A stretch of 64,000 bases of DNA from Gammaproteobacteria bacterium UBA2965 (GCA_002348385.1 DEBD01000034.1:71772-135771), one strand, 5' to 3'. Shown: positions 1 to 10,097, numbered from the stretch's first letter. Translations and numbers: made by a program. Notes: a model not told the origin generated them from the letters alone.

Positions 1-1143
1 TTCATGCGCTTGCATCGCCTCGACAGAACCACGGACAAGATCGAGGTGATCACCGGGGGCGTGCCGTGGAACGTGGAGGAATTTGTTATTTCCCCGGATG
101 GCGGTCTGTTGGCTTACGCCGTCAACGAAGATGGCCTTTCCAGGCTGAACATTTTGCGCCTGGCGGACCACGCGCCGCTGGCATTGCCGCGATTGCCACG
201 AGGCGTCGTCTACTCGCTGCAATTTTCGCGCGATGCACAACGGTTGGGGTTCGTGATCGACGGCCCCATGTCGCCGGCGGATGTATTCAGCATTGATCTT
301 GCTGAACGTTCCCTCGTGCGCTGGACGCACAGCGAGGTGGGCGGTCTGGACAAAGACGCCTTTGTCGAACCCGAGCTGGTGCGCTATCCCACGTTCGACG
401 ATAGGGAGATCCCCGTCTTCGTTTACCGGCCCCGGGGTGAGGGCCCCCACCCGGTGCTGGTGGCCATTCACGGGGGGCCGGCGGCCCAGTACCGGCCGCG
501 GTTCTCAGCCAGCGTCCAGTACTATGCCAACGAGATGGGCATTGCGGTGGTGGCGCCCAACGTGCGTGGCTCGTCGGGCTACGGCAAGAGCTACCTCAAG
601 CTCGACGACGGATATCTGCGCGAGGACTCGGTGCGGGATATTGGAGCGCTCTTGGATTGGATCGCCACGCAGCCGGATCTGGATGCGACTCGCGTGGCAG
701 TCAGCGGCGGTTCTTACGGTGGCTACATGGTGCTTGCCAGCCTGGTGCACTACTCGGACCGGTTGGCGGCGGGGCTCGAGCGGGTGGGTATCAGCAACTT
801 CGTCACCTTCCTGGAGAACACCCAGGCCTATCGGCGCGACCTGCGGCGGGTGGAATACGGCGATGAGCGCATTCCCGAGATGCGCGCGTTTCTGGAGAGC
901 ATCGCGCCCCTCAACCAGGTGGACAAGATCACCAGGCCGCTCATGGTTTCCCAGGGTGCCAACGACCCGCGCGTGCCCGCTTCCGAAAGCGAGCAGATCG
1001 TGGCGGCACTCCATGCGGCCGGGGTGCCTGTCTGGTATGTGCTGGCGATGGACGAGGGCCATGGCTTTGCCAAAAAGCCCAACGCGGATTTCAACGCCGC
1101 TGCCAGCGCCCTGTTTCTGCAGCAGCACCTACTAGCGCGGTAG
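1..1143 (+). CDS. S9 family serine peptidase (prolyl oligopeptidase-like), 3' part
   Basis: This is the C-terminal part of an S9 alpha/beta-hydrolase peptidase, which cleaves peptides or acyl-peptides. The frame is open to the left window edge, so the Met at base 4 is internal and most of the N-terminal beta-propeller lies outside. Counting from base 4, the visible catalytic triad is Ser237 in GGSYGG, Asp321 in GANDPRVP and His353 in DEGHGF. The oxyanion-hole region HGGPAAQYRP precedes them. The gene ends 9 bases before an NAD-kinase-like gene on the same strand. Family assignment is firm; the substrate is not readable. Confidence 0.9.
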   Translation, partial: FMRLHRLDRTTDKIEVITGGVPWNVEEFVISPDGGLLAYAVNEDGLSRLNILRLADHAPLALPRLPRGVVYSLQFSRDAQRLGFVIDGPMSPADVFSIDLAERSLVRWTHSEVGGLDKDAFVEPELVRYPTFDDREIPVFVYRPRGEGPHPVLVAIHGGPAAQYRPRFSASVQYYANEMGIAVVAPNVRGSSGYGKSYLKLDDGYLREDSVRDIGALLDWIATQPDLDATRVAVSGGSYGGYMVLASLVHYSDRLAAGLERVGISNFVTFLENTQAYRRDLRRVEYGDERIPEMRAFLESIAPLNQVDKITRPLMVSQGANDPRVPASESEQIVAALHAAGVPVWYVLAMDEGHGFAKKPNADFNAAASALFLQQHLLAR

Positions 1144-1152
1144 CCTCGCTCC

Positions 1153-2178
1153 TTGCCTTTCGTTCCATTAGGGCTGTGCGTCAATCCCATGTCGGGGCGC
1201 GACGTGCGGCGCCTGGCGGCTCGGGCCAGCAACATGACCCATGAGGCCAAGCGCGATATCGTGGCGCGCATCGCTGCGGGAGCGGTGGCCATGGGGGTGA
1301 CAGACATATTCGTCGCCGCTGAGCCCTTCCGCATTGCGTCCATGGCGTTGGAGCACATGGGTCTGGATGTGGGCGTACACGTGCTGGACCTTGCGGTCTC
1401 CAACACCGCCACCGACACCGAGCAAGCCGTTGCGGCGTTTCTCGAGCGGGGCTGCACTACCTTCGCGTCGCTGGGCGGAGATGGTACCAATCGGGCGATT
1501 GTGCGCGCTCTGCACGGCGCCGGGCGCTGCGAAGACGTGCACCTGTTGCCGGTGTCTACGGGCACCAACAACGTCTTCCCGGTTCTGGTGGAACCCACCG
1601 TGGCGGGCATGGTGGCGGGGTTGCAGGCCGCTGGCCGGCTCGACGACGCCGGGCTTGCGCATCGCTGCAAGGTGCTGCATGTGCGCGATCCGCGCACTGG
1701 CCGCGCTGACCTTGGGCTCATCGACGCCGTGCTGCTGCGCGAGGATTTCGTCGGCAACCTGCTGCCGTTCGATGCCGGTAAGATCGACAAGCTGATGCTC
1801 ACGCGTGCCGAGCCGGATGCCGTAGGCATGTCGCCCATTGGCGGCATGCTCAAAGTAGTGGCAGCTCAGGACGATGCGGCTCTGTTGGTGGAGATGGGCG
1901 CGGGGTCTCTGCCACCGTTTTCAGCCCCCTTGTCGCCGGGTTCTTTTCAGCGGGTGCAGGTGCGCAGCGTCGCGCAGGTGGCTCTGGATGTACCTGTGTT
2001 GTTTTCCGGCAGCGGGGTGCTCGCATTGGACGGCGACCGCGAGCTGGCTTTGGAGGGTGGTGCCGAGGTCACCGCCCGGCGCGATGGGCCGTGGCTGCCT
2101 GATATCGCCGCTGCCATGCGTTGGGCCGTCGCCCAAGGTATTATTGCGGGCTCCCACACCAATCCTACCCGCTCATGA
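1153..2178 (+). CDS. NAD-kinase-like (AcoX-type) protein
   Basis: 341 residues with a TTG start. The protein carries the GGDGTNR motif of the NAD kinase/diacylglycerol kinase superfamily near residue 114, followed by an STGTNN segment that matches the second phosphate-binding loop. It resembles the AcoX-like subgroup more than housekeeping NadK, and its real substrate is unknown. It lies 9 bases after the S9 peptidase and overlaps fabV by 4 bases (ATGA), so the two are probably translationally coupled. A role linked to NAD(P)(H) is inferred from the fold and the NADH-using neighbour. Confidence 0.75.
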   Translation: MPFVPLGLCVNPMSGRDVRRLAARASNMTHEAKRDIVARIAAGAVAMGVTDIFVAAEPFRIASMALEHMGLDVGVHVLDLAVSNTATDTEQAVAAFLERGCTTFASLGGDGTNRAIVRALHGAGRCEDVHLLPVSTGTNNVFPVLVEPTVAGMVAGLQAAGRLDDAGLAHRCKVLHVRDPRTGRADLGLIDAVLLREDFVGNLLPFDAGKIDKLMLTRAEPDAVGMSPIGGMLKVVAAQDDAALLVEMGAGSLPPFSAPLSPGSFQRVQVRSVAQVALDVPVLFSGSGVLALDGDRELALEGGAEVTARRDGPWLPDIAAAMRWAVAQGIIAGSHTNPTRS

Positions 2179-3374
2179 TCATCAAGCCCCGCATTCGCGG
2201 CTTCATCTGCACCACTGCCCACCCCACCGGCTGTGCGGCTCACGTTGCGCAGCAGATCGAACACGTTCGGCAGCAGGGCGACCTTTCCGGGCAACCGGGC
2301 GCGCCCAAGAGCGTGCTGGTGTTGGGGTGTTCGGGGGGCTACGGATTAGCCTCCCGTGTGGTGGCTTCTTTTGGTTGCGGTGCGGCTACTTTGGGAGTGT
2401 CCCTGGAAAAGCCCCCCAGTGGGAACAAGACGGCCACCGCCGGCTACTACAACAACGCCGCTTTCGACCAGGCAGCCGCGGCGCAGGGCCGGTACGCCAA
2501 AACCCTCGATGGGGATGCGTTTTCCGATGAGATGAAAGCGCGCGTGATCAGCGAGATTCGCGACAGCCTGGGCAGCATCGACATGCTGGTGTACAGCCTG
2601 GCCTCGCCGGTGCGCCAGCATCCGAGCACCGGCGAGCTGCACCGCTCGGTGATCAAACCGCTGGGCGAGGCGCTGCAGATCAAGTCGGTAAACGTGGATC
2701 GCGGCGAGGTGATGGAAGTCGACCTGGAGCCGGCCACCCCCGATGAGACGGCGGCCACGGTGGCTGTGATGGGCGGCGAGGACTGGGAGATGTGGGTGAG
2801 CGCGCTCAAGGAGGCTGGCGTGCTCGGCGACGGCTTCCGCACCGTGGCGTTCACCTATATCGGCACCGAGCTCACCTGGCCCATCTATTGGGAAGGCACG
2901 CTGGGCAAAGCCAAGGAAGACCTGGACCGCGCCGCGGCCGCCATCAGTGGCGAGCTGGCGGATCTGTCCGGTGGCGCGCGGGTTGCGGTGCTCAAAGCGG
3001 TGGTGACCCAGGCCATGAGCGCGATTCCGGTGGTGCCGCTGTACGCGTCGCTGCTGTTCCGGGTCATGAAGGATGCCGGCGTGCACGAAGATCCCATCGC
3101 CCACATCCAGCGGATGTTTGCCACCCAGCTGTGTGGCGACGGCGCCATGCGGCTGGACGATGAAGGGCGTATTCGCATGGACGACCTGGAGATGGCCGAC
3201 CCGGTGCAGGATACCGTGCGCGAGCGATGGCAGGAGGTAAGCACCGAGAACCTGGCCGAGCTGGCCGACCTCGAAGGCTTTCGCGAGGACTTTCTGAAGA
3301 TCTTCGGATTCGGCATCGACGGGGTGGACTACGATGTCGACGTGGACCACACCCTGGGCCACAATATCGGTTAG
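2175..3374 (+). CDS. fabV: FabV, NADH-dependent trans-2-enoyl-ACP/CoA reductase
   Basis: 399 residues. FabV reduces trans-2-enoyl-ACP or -CoA in the last step of fatty-acid elongation and is a triclosan-tolerant alternative to FabI. The N-terminus (MIIKPRIRGFICTTAHPTGC) is typical of the family. An NADH-binding GCSGGYG loop lies near residue 55, and the catalytic Tyr-x8-Lys pair is Tyr238 and Lys247 in YWEGTLGKAK. The start at 2175 fits the family N-terminus and overlaps the upstream gene by ATGA. An upstream in-frame start at 2121 would only add residues that overlap that gene. Confidence 0.93.
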   Translation: MIIKPRIRGFICTTAHPTGCAAHVAQQIEHVRQQGDLSGQPGAPKSVLVLGCSGGYGLASRVVASFGCGAATLGVSLEKPPSGNKTATAGYYNNAAFDQAAAAQGRYAKTLDGDAFSDEMKARVISEIRDSLGSIDMLVYSLASPVRQHPSTGELHRSVIKPLGEALQIKSVNVDRGEVMEVDLEPATPDETAATVAVMGGEDWEMWVSALKEAGVLGDGFRTVAFTYIGTELTWPIYWEGTLGKAKEDLDRAAAAISGELADLSGGARVAVLKAVVTQAMSAIPVVPLYASLLFRVMKDAGVHEDPIAHIQRMFATQLCGDGAMRLDDEGRIRMDDLEMADPVQDTVRERWQEVSTENLAELADLEGFREDFLKIFGFGIDGVDYDVDVDHTLGHNIG

Positions 3375-3436
3375 CGCCCGGCGCCGCGGGCCGATGTCCC
3401 GCAGGGCGCAGCCTGCTGCCCCTTCACAATCGCGCC

Positions 3437-4349
3437 ATGGAACTGCGCAATCTGGCAAGGCGTACCCGGCCGTTTCGTTACCTTGCCCACGCGGGATTAC
3501 TGTCGCTGCTGGTGTTGGCGCGCCGGCCGGATCCCACCGCTCTCATCATCGGGGCGAGCTATTGCCTTGCGTGGCCGCTGGTTGCGGATTGGCTGCAGCG
3601 CCGTCGCAGCGGTGTGGCGTTCACGCTGCGGCTGCACATCATTGAAGGGTTTACTACCGGAGTGTTGCTGGGCGAGGTTGGCATGCCGTTGCTGCCAGCT
3701 GGAACATCGTTGGCTCACCGCCGTATTCATCGACGTGGTTTGGTTTACCGAGCTCGCCGAACGCCTGGAGTCCGAAGCGTTCGCAGCCATCTTGAACGAC
3801 TACTACGGCGGGCTCGCGAGCGCATCGGATGCGCACCCGCACCATGGCACCCTTGCAAAAATCCAGGGGGACGCAGCACTGATTTATTTTGGTGATGAAG
3901 AGATGCCCCGCGCGTCGGTGGCCCTGGGATGCATCGAGCTGGTGGCCGCGTTGCCCGCTTTGCTAAGGGCGCGCTCGGAGCGCTGGCATGCGGATGGCCA
4001 CCTTGTTCGCTTGTCAGTGCGGGCGGGGATCGCCAGTGGCTATTGCTCGCTGGGTGACTGGGGGCGGGAACGTCTGGACTTCACCATTATCGGTGCGCCG
4101 GTGAATCTTTCTCAGCGCGTGCAAACTCACGCGGCGGCAGGCGGCGCGCTCATGTGCGCGGCAACGGCGGCTCTGGTAGGCCAGGGGGCGCCTGGCCATG
4201 TGGGCGCCTCCTCGAAGTTTCAGCTCAAAGGGCTGGGCGAGGTGGTGGGGCACCCCTTGGTTGACCTGCCCATCCGGTCTGCTAATGTCCCGGCCCGGTC
4301 GGCGTATCGAGCCGCCGAACGCCGAAAGAAGGTAGACCAAGTTGGATAA
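3437..4349 (+). pseudogene. MASE2-like membrane domain plus class III adenylate cyclase, frameshifted
   Basis: The first frame, from ATG 3437, encodes about 87 residues resembling the start of a MASE2 membrane sensor (hydrophobic segments, WPLVADW, then MPLLPA). At about 3690-3700 the reading must shift by +1 to continue into a class III cyclase catalytic domain: LTAVFIDVVWFTE, then IQGDAALIYFG with the second metal Asp, and TIIGAPVNLSQRVQ. The rest of the membrane domain and the linker are missing, so the junction looks like an internal deletion of a length not divisible by three. A sequencing error alone would not explain the missing linker. The gene ends inside the first codons of hemE. 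Confidence 0.7.
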
Positions 4350-5370
4350 AGTCTTTCTCAAAGCTTGTCGTGGCGAGCCCACCGACTACACGCCTATCTG
4401 GCTGAACAGGCAGGCAGGGCGCTACATGCCCGAATACCACCAAGTGAAGGGTGACCTGCCGAGCCTCGACTTCTTCAAGCACCCTGAACGCGCGGCTCAG
4501 GCTGCTCTGGATGCCCAGCGTATTCTAGGCGTGGACGCCGCTATTCTGTTTGCCGACCTGTTGCCGGTGCTGGAGCCCATGGGGCTGCGGTTGGATTATC
4601 TGCCTGGCCAGGGCCCGGTGTTCGACAACCCGGTGCGATCCGCCGCCGATGTGGACGCGTTGGTGACCGCGCCCGCTGAGGAGGCAACGCCCTATATCGC
4701 GCAGACCGTCACCAATATTCTCGACCAGCTGCCGGCCCATGTGGCGCTCATTGGATTTGCCGGCGCACCGTTCACGCTGGCGTCCTACGCGGTGGAAGGC
4801 CAGGGGTCACGCAACTACGTTCATGTGAAAAAGCTCATGTACGAGCATGAGGGGCTGTGGAACCGGCTGCTCGACAAGCTGGTCGAACAGGTGGTGAGCT
4901 ACCTGCAGCTTCAGATTCGTGCCGGTGCCGAGGCCGTTCAATTGTTTGACACCTGGGTTGGCGCGCTGTCCGTGGCCGACTTTCGGCGCTACGTGTTGCC
5001 CCACACCCAACGGCTGATCTCGGCGCTGGGTGATAGCGTGCCGGTGATCTACTTCGGCACCGGCAACGGCCACCTGCTGGCCGACACCCTGCTGGCGGAA
5101 CCCGACGTGCTGGCCCTGGATTGGCGGCAGCCGCTGGGGGAAACCTGGTCCAGGCTCGGATGTACGGCGGTGCAGGGCAACCTCGATCCCATCGTGCTAT
5201 GTGCCGACCGAGCCACCGTCGCGCAGCAGGCGCAGCAGGTGCTGGACGAAGTCGCTGGGCGCCCTGGGCACATCTTCAATCTGGGTCACGGCATTATTCC
5301 GGAGACGCCCGTTGACAACGTACGTTTTCTGGTGGACTACGTGCATGAGCACTCCAGGCGTGACGGCTGA
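4342..5370 (+). CDS. hemE: Uroporphyrinogen decarboxylase
   Basis: 342 residues. HemE removes four carboxyl groups from uroporphyrinogen III to give coproporphyrinogen III in cytoplasmic haem synthesis. The signature RQAGRYMPEY lies near residue 26, the substrate-binding Asp segment ILFADLLPVLEPMG near residue 67, and GFAGAPFTLASY near residue 138. The TTG start at 4342 reproduces the usual N-terminus (MDKVFLKACRG) and overlaps the end of the cyclase pseudogene by 8 bases. Full length for the family. Confidence 0.96.
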   Translation: MDKVFLKACRGEPTDYTPIWLNRQAGRYMPEYHQVKGDLPSLDFFKHPERAAQAALDAQRILGVDAAILFADLLPVLEPMGLRLDYLPGQGPVFDNPVRSAADVDALVTAPAEEATPYIAQTVTNILDQLPAHVALIGFAGAPFTLASYAVEGQGSRNYVHVKKLMYEHEGLWNRLLDKLVEQVVSYLQLQIRAGAEAVQLFDTWVGALSVADFRRYVLPHTQRLISALGDSVPVIYFGTGNGHLLADTLLAEPDVLALDWRQPLGETWSRLGCTAVQGNLDPIVLCADRATVAQQAQQVLDEVAGRPGHIFNLGHGIIPETPVDNVRFLVDYVHEHSRRDG

Positions 5371-5755
5371 GTTTATTGCACGTGTTCTGCTGCAAGCGGG
5401 ATTCTGGCTGCCACTGGCCGTCTGTACGTATCTGGCGCTAACCCCCAGCCCGCCAGAATCGTTATTTCGTCTGAGCGACATGCTGCTGCACGGGTTTGCG
5501 TTTACCTACCTGACCTTTGCGCTGGGCACCGCTCACCGGCTTCGCCGCTGGTGGTATGCCGCATTGTGGATGCTTGCCTACGGTCTGTTCATTGAGACGA
5601 TGCAGAGCTTCGAGCCCGCCAGAACGGCGGAACTCAAGGATATGGCCACGAATATGGTAGGTATCGCCCTTGGCCTTTTGGGGTTGCGCTTTATCTCCGA
5701 TTGGGTGAGAGACGTCGCGGTACGCGTGGTCGCGATCGTCATTCGAAACCCCTAG
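5345..5755 (+). CDS. VanZ-like membrane protein
   Basis: About 136 residues with four hydrophobic segments. The VanZ-like pattern is visible: SDMLLHGFAFTYLTF with the Asp and His, a membrane segment ending in ETMQ, and RTAELKDMATNMVGIALG with the conserved Arg, Asp and Asn. Function is unknown for this branch; the family is named after a teicoplanin-resistance protein, but resistance should not be inferred. ATG 5345 overlaps hemE by 26 bases; GTG 5360 is an alternative start. The stop overlaps the end of a decayed gene on the other strand by 4 bases. Confidence 0.75.
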   Translation: MSTPGVTAEFIARVLLQAGFWLPLAVCTYLALTPSPPESLFRLSDMLLHGFAFTYLTFALGTAHRLRRWWYAALWMLAYGLFIETMQSFEPARTAELKDMATNMVGIALGLLGLRFISDWVRDVAVRVVAIVIRNP

Positions 5756-6190
5756 CGGCTCGCCGGATATTTCTCCTTCATGTGTGCTGCCGGCTTTTTT
5801 GTGAGCGCGTCGAGAACCCCAGATCCGCGTCGTCGAGTTTGTTAATGTGAGGGCACGACTTGCCGATGTTGTGCTTGCCCAGCCGCTCCAGCGATTCCTG
5901 ATACTCGGCGAAACCCGGCATCACATGCACCGTAGCCGCTGCTTTTCGCGGAGATACGCAGAATAGAAAGAAGCTGCCTTTGCGACCGCTTCGTAGGTGT
6001 AGTCATAAGAGCCGAAGCCGATAATGCTCGAACTCTACATGGTAGGTCGATTCCCCGTGATGCGGCGCTTGCGCTTGGCCGCCGTGCGCGCATCTTCACG
6101 CTTGCGTGCGTTTTCCATGTTGTTGAGAAACTCGGTCACACTTGCGGCGCTTTTGCGGACCCTCAGGCCGCTGGCGCGTTTGCCTGCCAT
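5752..6190 (-). pseudogene. Decayed DUF1801 (YdhG-like) gene
   Basis: Read on the minus strand from ATG 6190, the frame gives MAGKRASGLRVRKSAASVTE and then FLNNMENARKREDARTAAKR up to GNRPTM. A TAG follows where family members have Trp (MW.. becoming M-stop). The frame resumes with SSIIGFGSYDYTYEA. Two frame changes are then needed: one before FCVSPRKAAATVHVMPGF, and one before VLDALTKKPAAHMKEKYPAS, which ends at a TAG at 5752-5754. One nonsense change and two frameshifts make this a clear pseudogene. DUF1801 proteins are small, of uncertain function, and sometimes called iron-chaperone-like. Confidence 0.75.
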
Positions 6191-6351
6191 TAGTTGTATA
6201 TGCGTCTAAATCAGGGTACTTTGCGTCGGATCCTGTCGGATTGCGAGTTTACTCCGTAAAAAGCTGCGCCTGTTTGAGGGTGTTTCGGGGGAAATCGTTA
6301 CCGGCGGGTAGGGGATTGCATCCACATGCCAATGACATGTTATAGGTACTT

Positions 6352-6600
6352 ATGAAGCTCTTTGTTGGAAATCTTCCGTGGTCCGTCACGGACCAAGACC
6401 TGGAAGAAATGTTCGCGCCGTTCGGCGGTGTTGACTCGGCCAAGGTAATAACGGACCGGGAGACTGGCCGATCACGCGGGTTCGGGTTTGTTGAAATGGC
6501 GGATGACTCCGCTCGCTCGGCAATTGAAGACCTTAACGAATCGGAAATTCAGGGCCGTAAGCTCACGGTTAACGAAGCCCGCGACCGCAAGAGGCGATAG
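6352..6600 (+). CDS. Small RRM-type RNA-binding protein
   Basis: 82 residues forming a single RNA recognition motif. RNP2 is LFVGNLPW at residues 3-10 and RNP1 is RGFGFVEM at about residues 43-50, with an Arg/Lys-rich end (ARDRKRR). Such single-RRM proteins bind RNA in the cytoplasm and in some bacteria are cold-induced. Nothing here proves cold regulation. The 160 bases upstream (6191-6351) contain no gene. AGGT five bases before the ATG can serve as the ribosome-binding site. A hairpin follows the gene. Confidence 0.92.
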   Translation: MKLFVGNLPWSVTDQDLEEMFAPFGGVDSAKVITDRETGRSRGFGFVEMADDSARSAIEDLNESEIQGRKLTVNEARDRKRR

Positions 6601-6636
6601 CACCGCTACCGCCTAGTTCTGCGACATGCCATGGTT

Positions 6637-6660
6637 CTGCGCCCTCGGTGAAGGGCGCAG
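6637..6660. terminator. Hairpin between convergent genes
   Basis: A perfect 9-bp stem (CTGCGCCCT with AGGGCGCAG) and a 6-base loop lie between the RRM gene and the convergent small membrane gene. It has no long T-run, so it may act as a weak bidirectional terminator or an mRNA 3' end. Confidence 0.5.
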
Positions 6661-6664
6661 CTGC

Positions 6665-6964
6665 CTAGGCTTGCCCGTGGCGGGCGCCTTCCCGCTTGAC
6701 CAGCAGATACCACCACATCGCGCCAGACGCCACGCCGAATGCGGCGACCGCCAGGCACGCGGTGAGGATGCTCTCTGGGCTGCTGAAACCGGCGAACACG
6801 TAGCCGTAGCCGGCTCCCGCCGTGGCGCCCGCGGCACAGAATGCCGCAGGCGACAGCCACTGGCGCGCTTTCAGAAAGAAAAGCACAGCCAACAGCACGG
6901 CCTGAAACCCCATCAGGAAAACGGGGACTATGACGAAAACAAAGTATTCAATTACGTCTATCAA
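6665..6964 (-). CDS. Small membrane protein of unknown function
   Basis: 99 residues from a TTG start, with about three predicted membrane segments: an N-terminal one (VFVIVPVFLMGFQAVLLAVL), one in the middle rich in Ala and Gly, and one near the C-terminus ending in AMWWYLLVKRE. I recognise no family. It follows the 144-residue gene on the same strand by 8 bases, so it may be the last gene of a small minus-strand operon (7706 to 6665). It is convergent with the RRM gene. Confidence 0.5.
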   Translation of the reverse strand: MIDVIEYFVFVIVPVFLMGFQAVLLAVLFFLKARQWLSPAAFCAAGATAGAGYGYVFAGFSSPESILTACLAVAAFGVASGAMWWYLLVKREGARHGQA

Positions 6965-6972
6965 TGCGTTGG

Positions 6973-7407
6973 TCAGCCTGTCGTCGAGTCAGTGATGCCG
7001 GGTGCGCTCTGATCCAGCAGTGCGTCCCACCGGCCGCGGGTGAATATAGTAATCGATCCGTTGCTGGGATCGCGAAAATCGTAAGCAATCCCAACTGAAG
7101 CGCAGATGCGGAACTTCGCTTTCTCCACCATGTCATCGTGCCCGGCCAACCAGTCGAAAATTGAGAGCACCGCAATCCCGTCCACTTTGAATCTGCCTGT
7201 GTCCGGAATGGTGCACTCCACCAGTTGGTCGTTCAGACAGCGGTAGATCTCGTCGCCGTAAAGGAGCTCGACCTCGCCGGTATAGTTCTGTTGAGCTTGG
7301 TCGGGCTCTCCCAGCACCTCCTGCAGATGGGTTTCCGAGCAACCGAAATGAAGCCCATTAACCGATTCGTGGCTCACGACGTTGGTGATCCGAGAGTGCA
7401 CGGTCAC
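6973..7407 (-). CDS. Protein of unknown function
   Basis: 144 residues with a GTG start at 7407 that overlaps the stop of the upstream gene by 4 bases, typical of coupled translation. It has no signal peptide or membrane segment and looks like a small acidic cytoplasmic alpha/beta protein (VNGLHFGCSETHLQEVLGEP near residue 17, LLYGDEIY near residue 48). I recognise no family. The LGEP segment recalls some small immunity or SMI1-like proteins, but this is too weak to use as a call. Confidence 0.55.
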   Translation of the reverse strand: MTVHSRITNVVSHESVNGLHFGCSETHLQEVLGEPDQAQQNYTGEVELLYGDEIYRCLNDQLVECTIPDTGRFKVDGIAVLSIFDWLAGHDDMVEKAKFRICASVGIAYDFRDPSNGSITIFTRGRWDALLDQSAPGITDSTTG

Positions 7408-7706
7408 TGAAACTCCCGCAGGTCGTCCACCGAAAGGGGCAGGGCGCGGCCATCGCGATGCTGGTCGAATCCGTGGGCGAAGGTGCGGCCCGACATGCCA
7501 TGCTCCTTCGCTTGCACCACGGCCCGGCGTACCGTTTCCGTCACGGGGTCCACGAACAGGGTGTAGGTGATGGCGTCGTCGGATTCGGGCAGCTCGCTGC
7601 GATAAGGCCGCCGGGACAGATAGGCGAAGCCCAGCAGCTTGAGATCCTGCACCTTGTCATCCACCAGGTTCAGCGCGGTGCTCCACACATCACGGGAATC
7701 ACTCAC
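7404..7706 (-). CDS. Protein of unknown function
   Basis: 100 residues with a GTG start and no membrane segment. Visible features are an Asp-rich beta segment (SDDAITYTLFVDPVTETVRR) and a His-containing stretch, GMSGRTFAHGFDQHRDG. I recognise no family. It is the first gene of a coupled pair with the 144-residue gene (GTGA overlap), which supports both being real. The C-terminus (LPLSVDDLREFQ) is hydrophilic. Confidence 0.5.
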   Translation of the reverse strand: MSDSRDVWSTALNLVDDKVQDLKLLGFAYLSRRPYRSELPESDDAITYTLFVDPVTETVRRAVVQAKEHGMSGRTFAHGFDQHRDGRALPLSVDDLREFQ

Positions 7707-7756
7707 GCGTTTGGTGCTCCGCTAAGGTCCCGGTTGGACGAATTTAGCGCTTTCAG

Positions 7757-8131
7757 CTACGTGGCTACCGGGCTTTCTTCACCAGTGCACCAACTGCGCC
7801 TGCGCAGGAACAGCACGATGAATCCAACCGCCAACACCGTATGCAAGATGGCCCCGCCCTGCTGTATGCCGGAGGCGATCAGCGCGGTAGCCAGCAGCGC
7901 GTGGAACGTCATCAGAAAACCCAGCGCCACCGTCATTACGCCGAGATCGTCGCGCCAGCGCCACACCCAGAAAATCAAGGTGGATATGGCTAGCACGGCC
8001 ACGCCATAGTTGCGCGACCAGAACGCGACCATTATCTCGGCGGTGGGATCTTGGGCGAAAGTCAGCATCAATCCCACCGGCGCTTCCACCAGCAGATTGA
8101 GAGCGAGCGTTGCGATCAGGAGTATGCGCAT
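7757..8131 (-). CDS. Four-helix membrane protein of unknown function
   Basis: 124 residues with four hydrophobic segments: an N-terminal one (MRILLIATLALNLLVEAPVG), one near residue 45 with Trp-rich ends (IFWVWRWRDD), one near residue 70 (ALGFLMTFHALLATALIASG) and a last one near residue 100 (LAVGFIVLFLRRR). The Arg-rich ends suggest an inner-membrane protein. I recognise no family. It sits between the VOC remnant and the two unknown genes, all on the minus strand, 50 bases before the next gene. Confidence 0.55.
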   Translation of the reverse strand: MRILLIATLALNLLVEAPVGLMLTFAQDPTAEIMVAFWSRNYGVAVLAISTLIFWVWRWRDDLGVMTVALGFLMTFHALLATALIASGIQQGGAILHTVLAVGFIVLFLRRRSWCTGEESPVAT

Positions 8132-8149
8132 GGTTGCCTCGATGGTTAG

Positions 8150-8347
8150 TCAGTGCTGCCGTACTGGTTCCTCAACGCAGAATTCATTGCCCTCGGGATC
8201 CAGCATGACGGCGTAGGTCTTGTGTATGTCGCGCACAGCGGCGCCCATTTCGACGAGACGTTGTACTTCTCGCGGGCGCGATGCGCAACTCAAATACAGA
8301 TGGATGCGGTTGCGCCACGCTTTGTCCTGCGCCTTGAGTTGTCCCAT
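8150..8347 (-). pseudogene. C-terminal fragment of a VOC/glyoxalase-like protein
   Basis: 65 residues matching only the second half of a small VOC-fold protein: RNRIHLYLSC, then EVQRLVEMGA and YAVMLDPEGNEFCVEEP, which is the usual end of such domains. The usual first 50 or so residues are missing because ilvD ends only 14 bases upstream. The open frame runs further upstream into the end of ilvD but shows no VOC similarity. It is probably a remnant left by a deletion joined to the ilvD end. Confidence 0.6.
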
Positions 8348-8361
8348 CGTGCCTCGGGCGG

Positions 8362-10029
<1,668 letters not shown>

Positions 10030-10097
10030 CCTGTGTCCTTAATTGGCCACGCAAGCGCGGCCGTCTTTCGGGTGCGGTTGCGTGTGCTCTGGCCGCT

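Noticed and set aside
828..1853. 341-codon minus-strand ORF across the S9 peptidase and the NAD-kinase-like gene
   Set aside because: Ser/Arg-rich shadow translation of two well-supported genes; it crosses their junction and has no recognisable domain.
6340..6351. Leaderless promoter for the RRM gene (TATAGG before the ATG)
   Set aside because: AGGT in the same bases is well placed as a ribosome-binding site, and the -35 match is poor.
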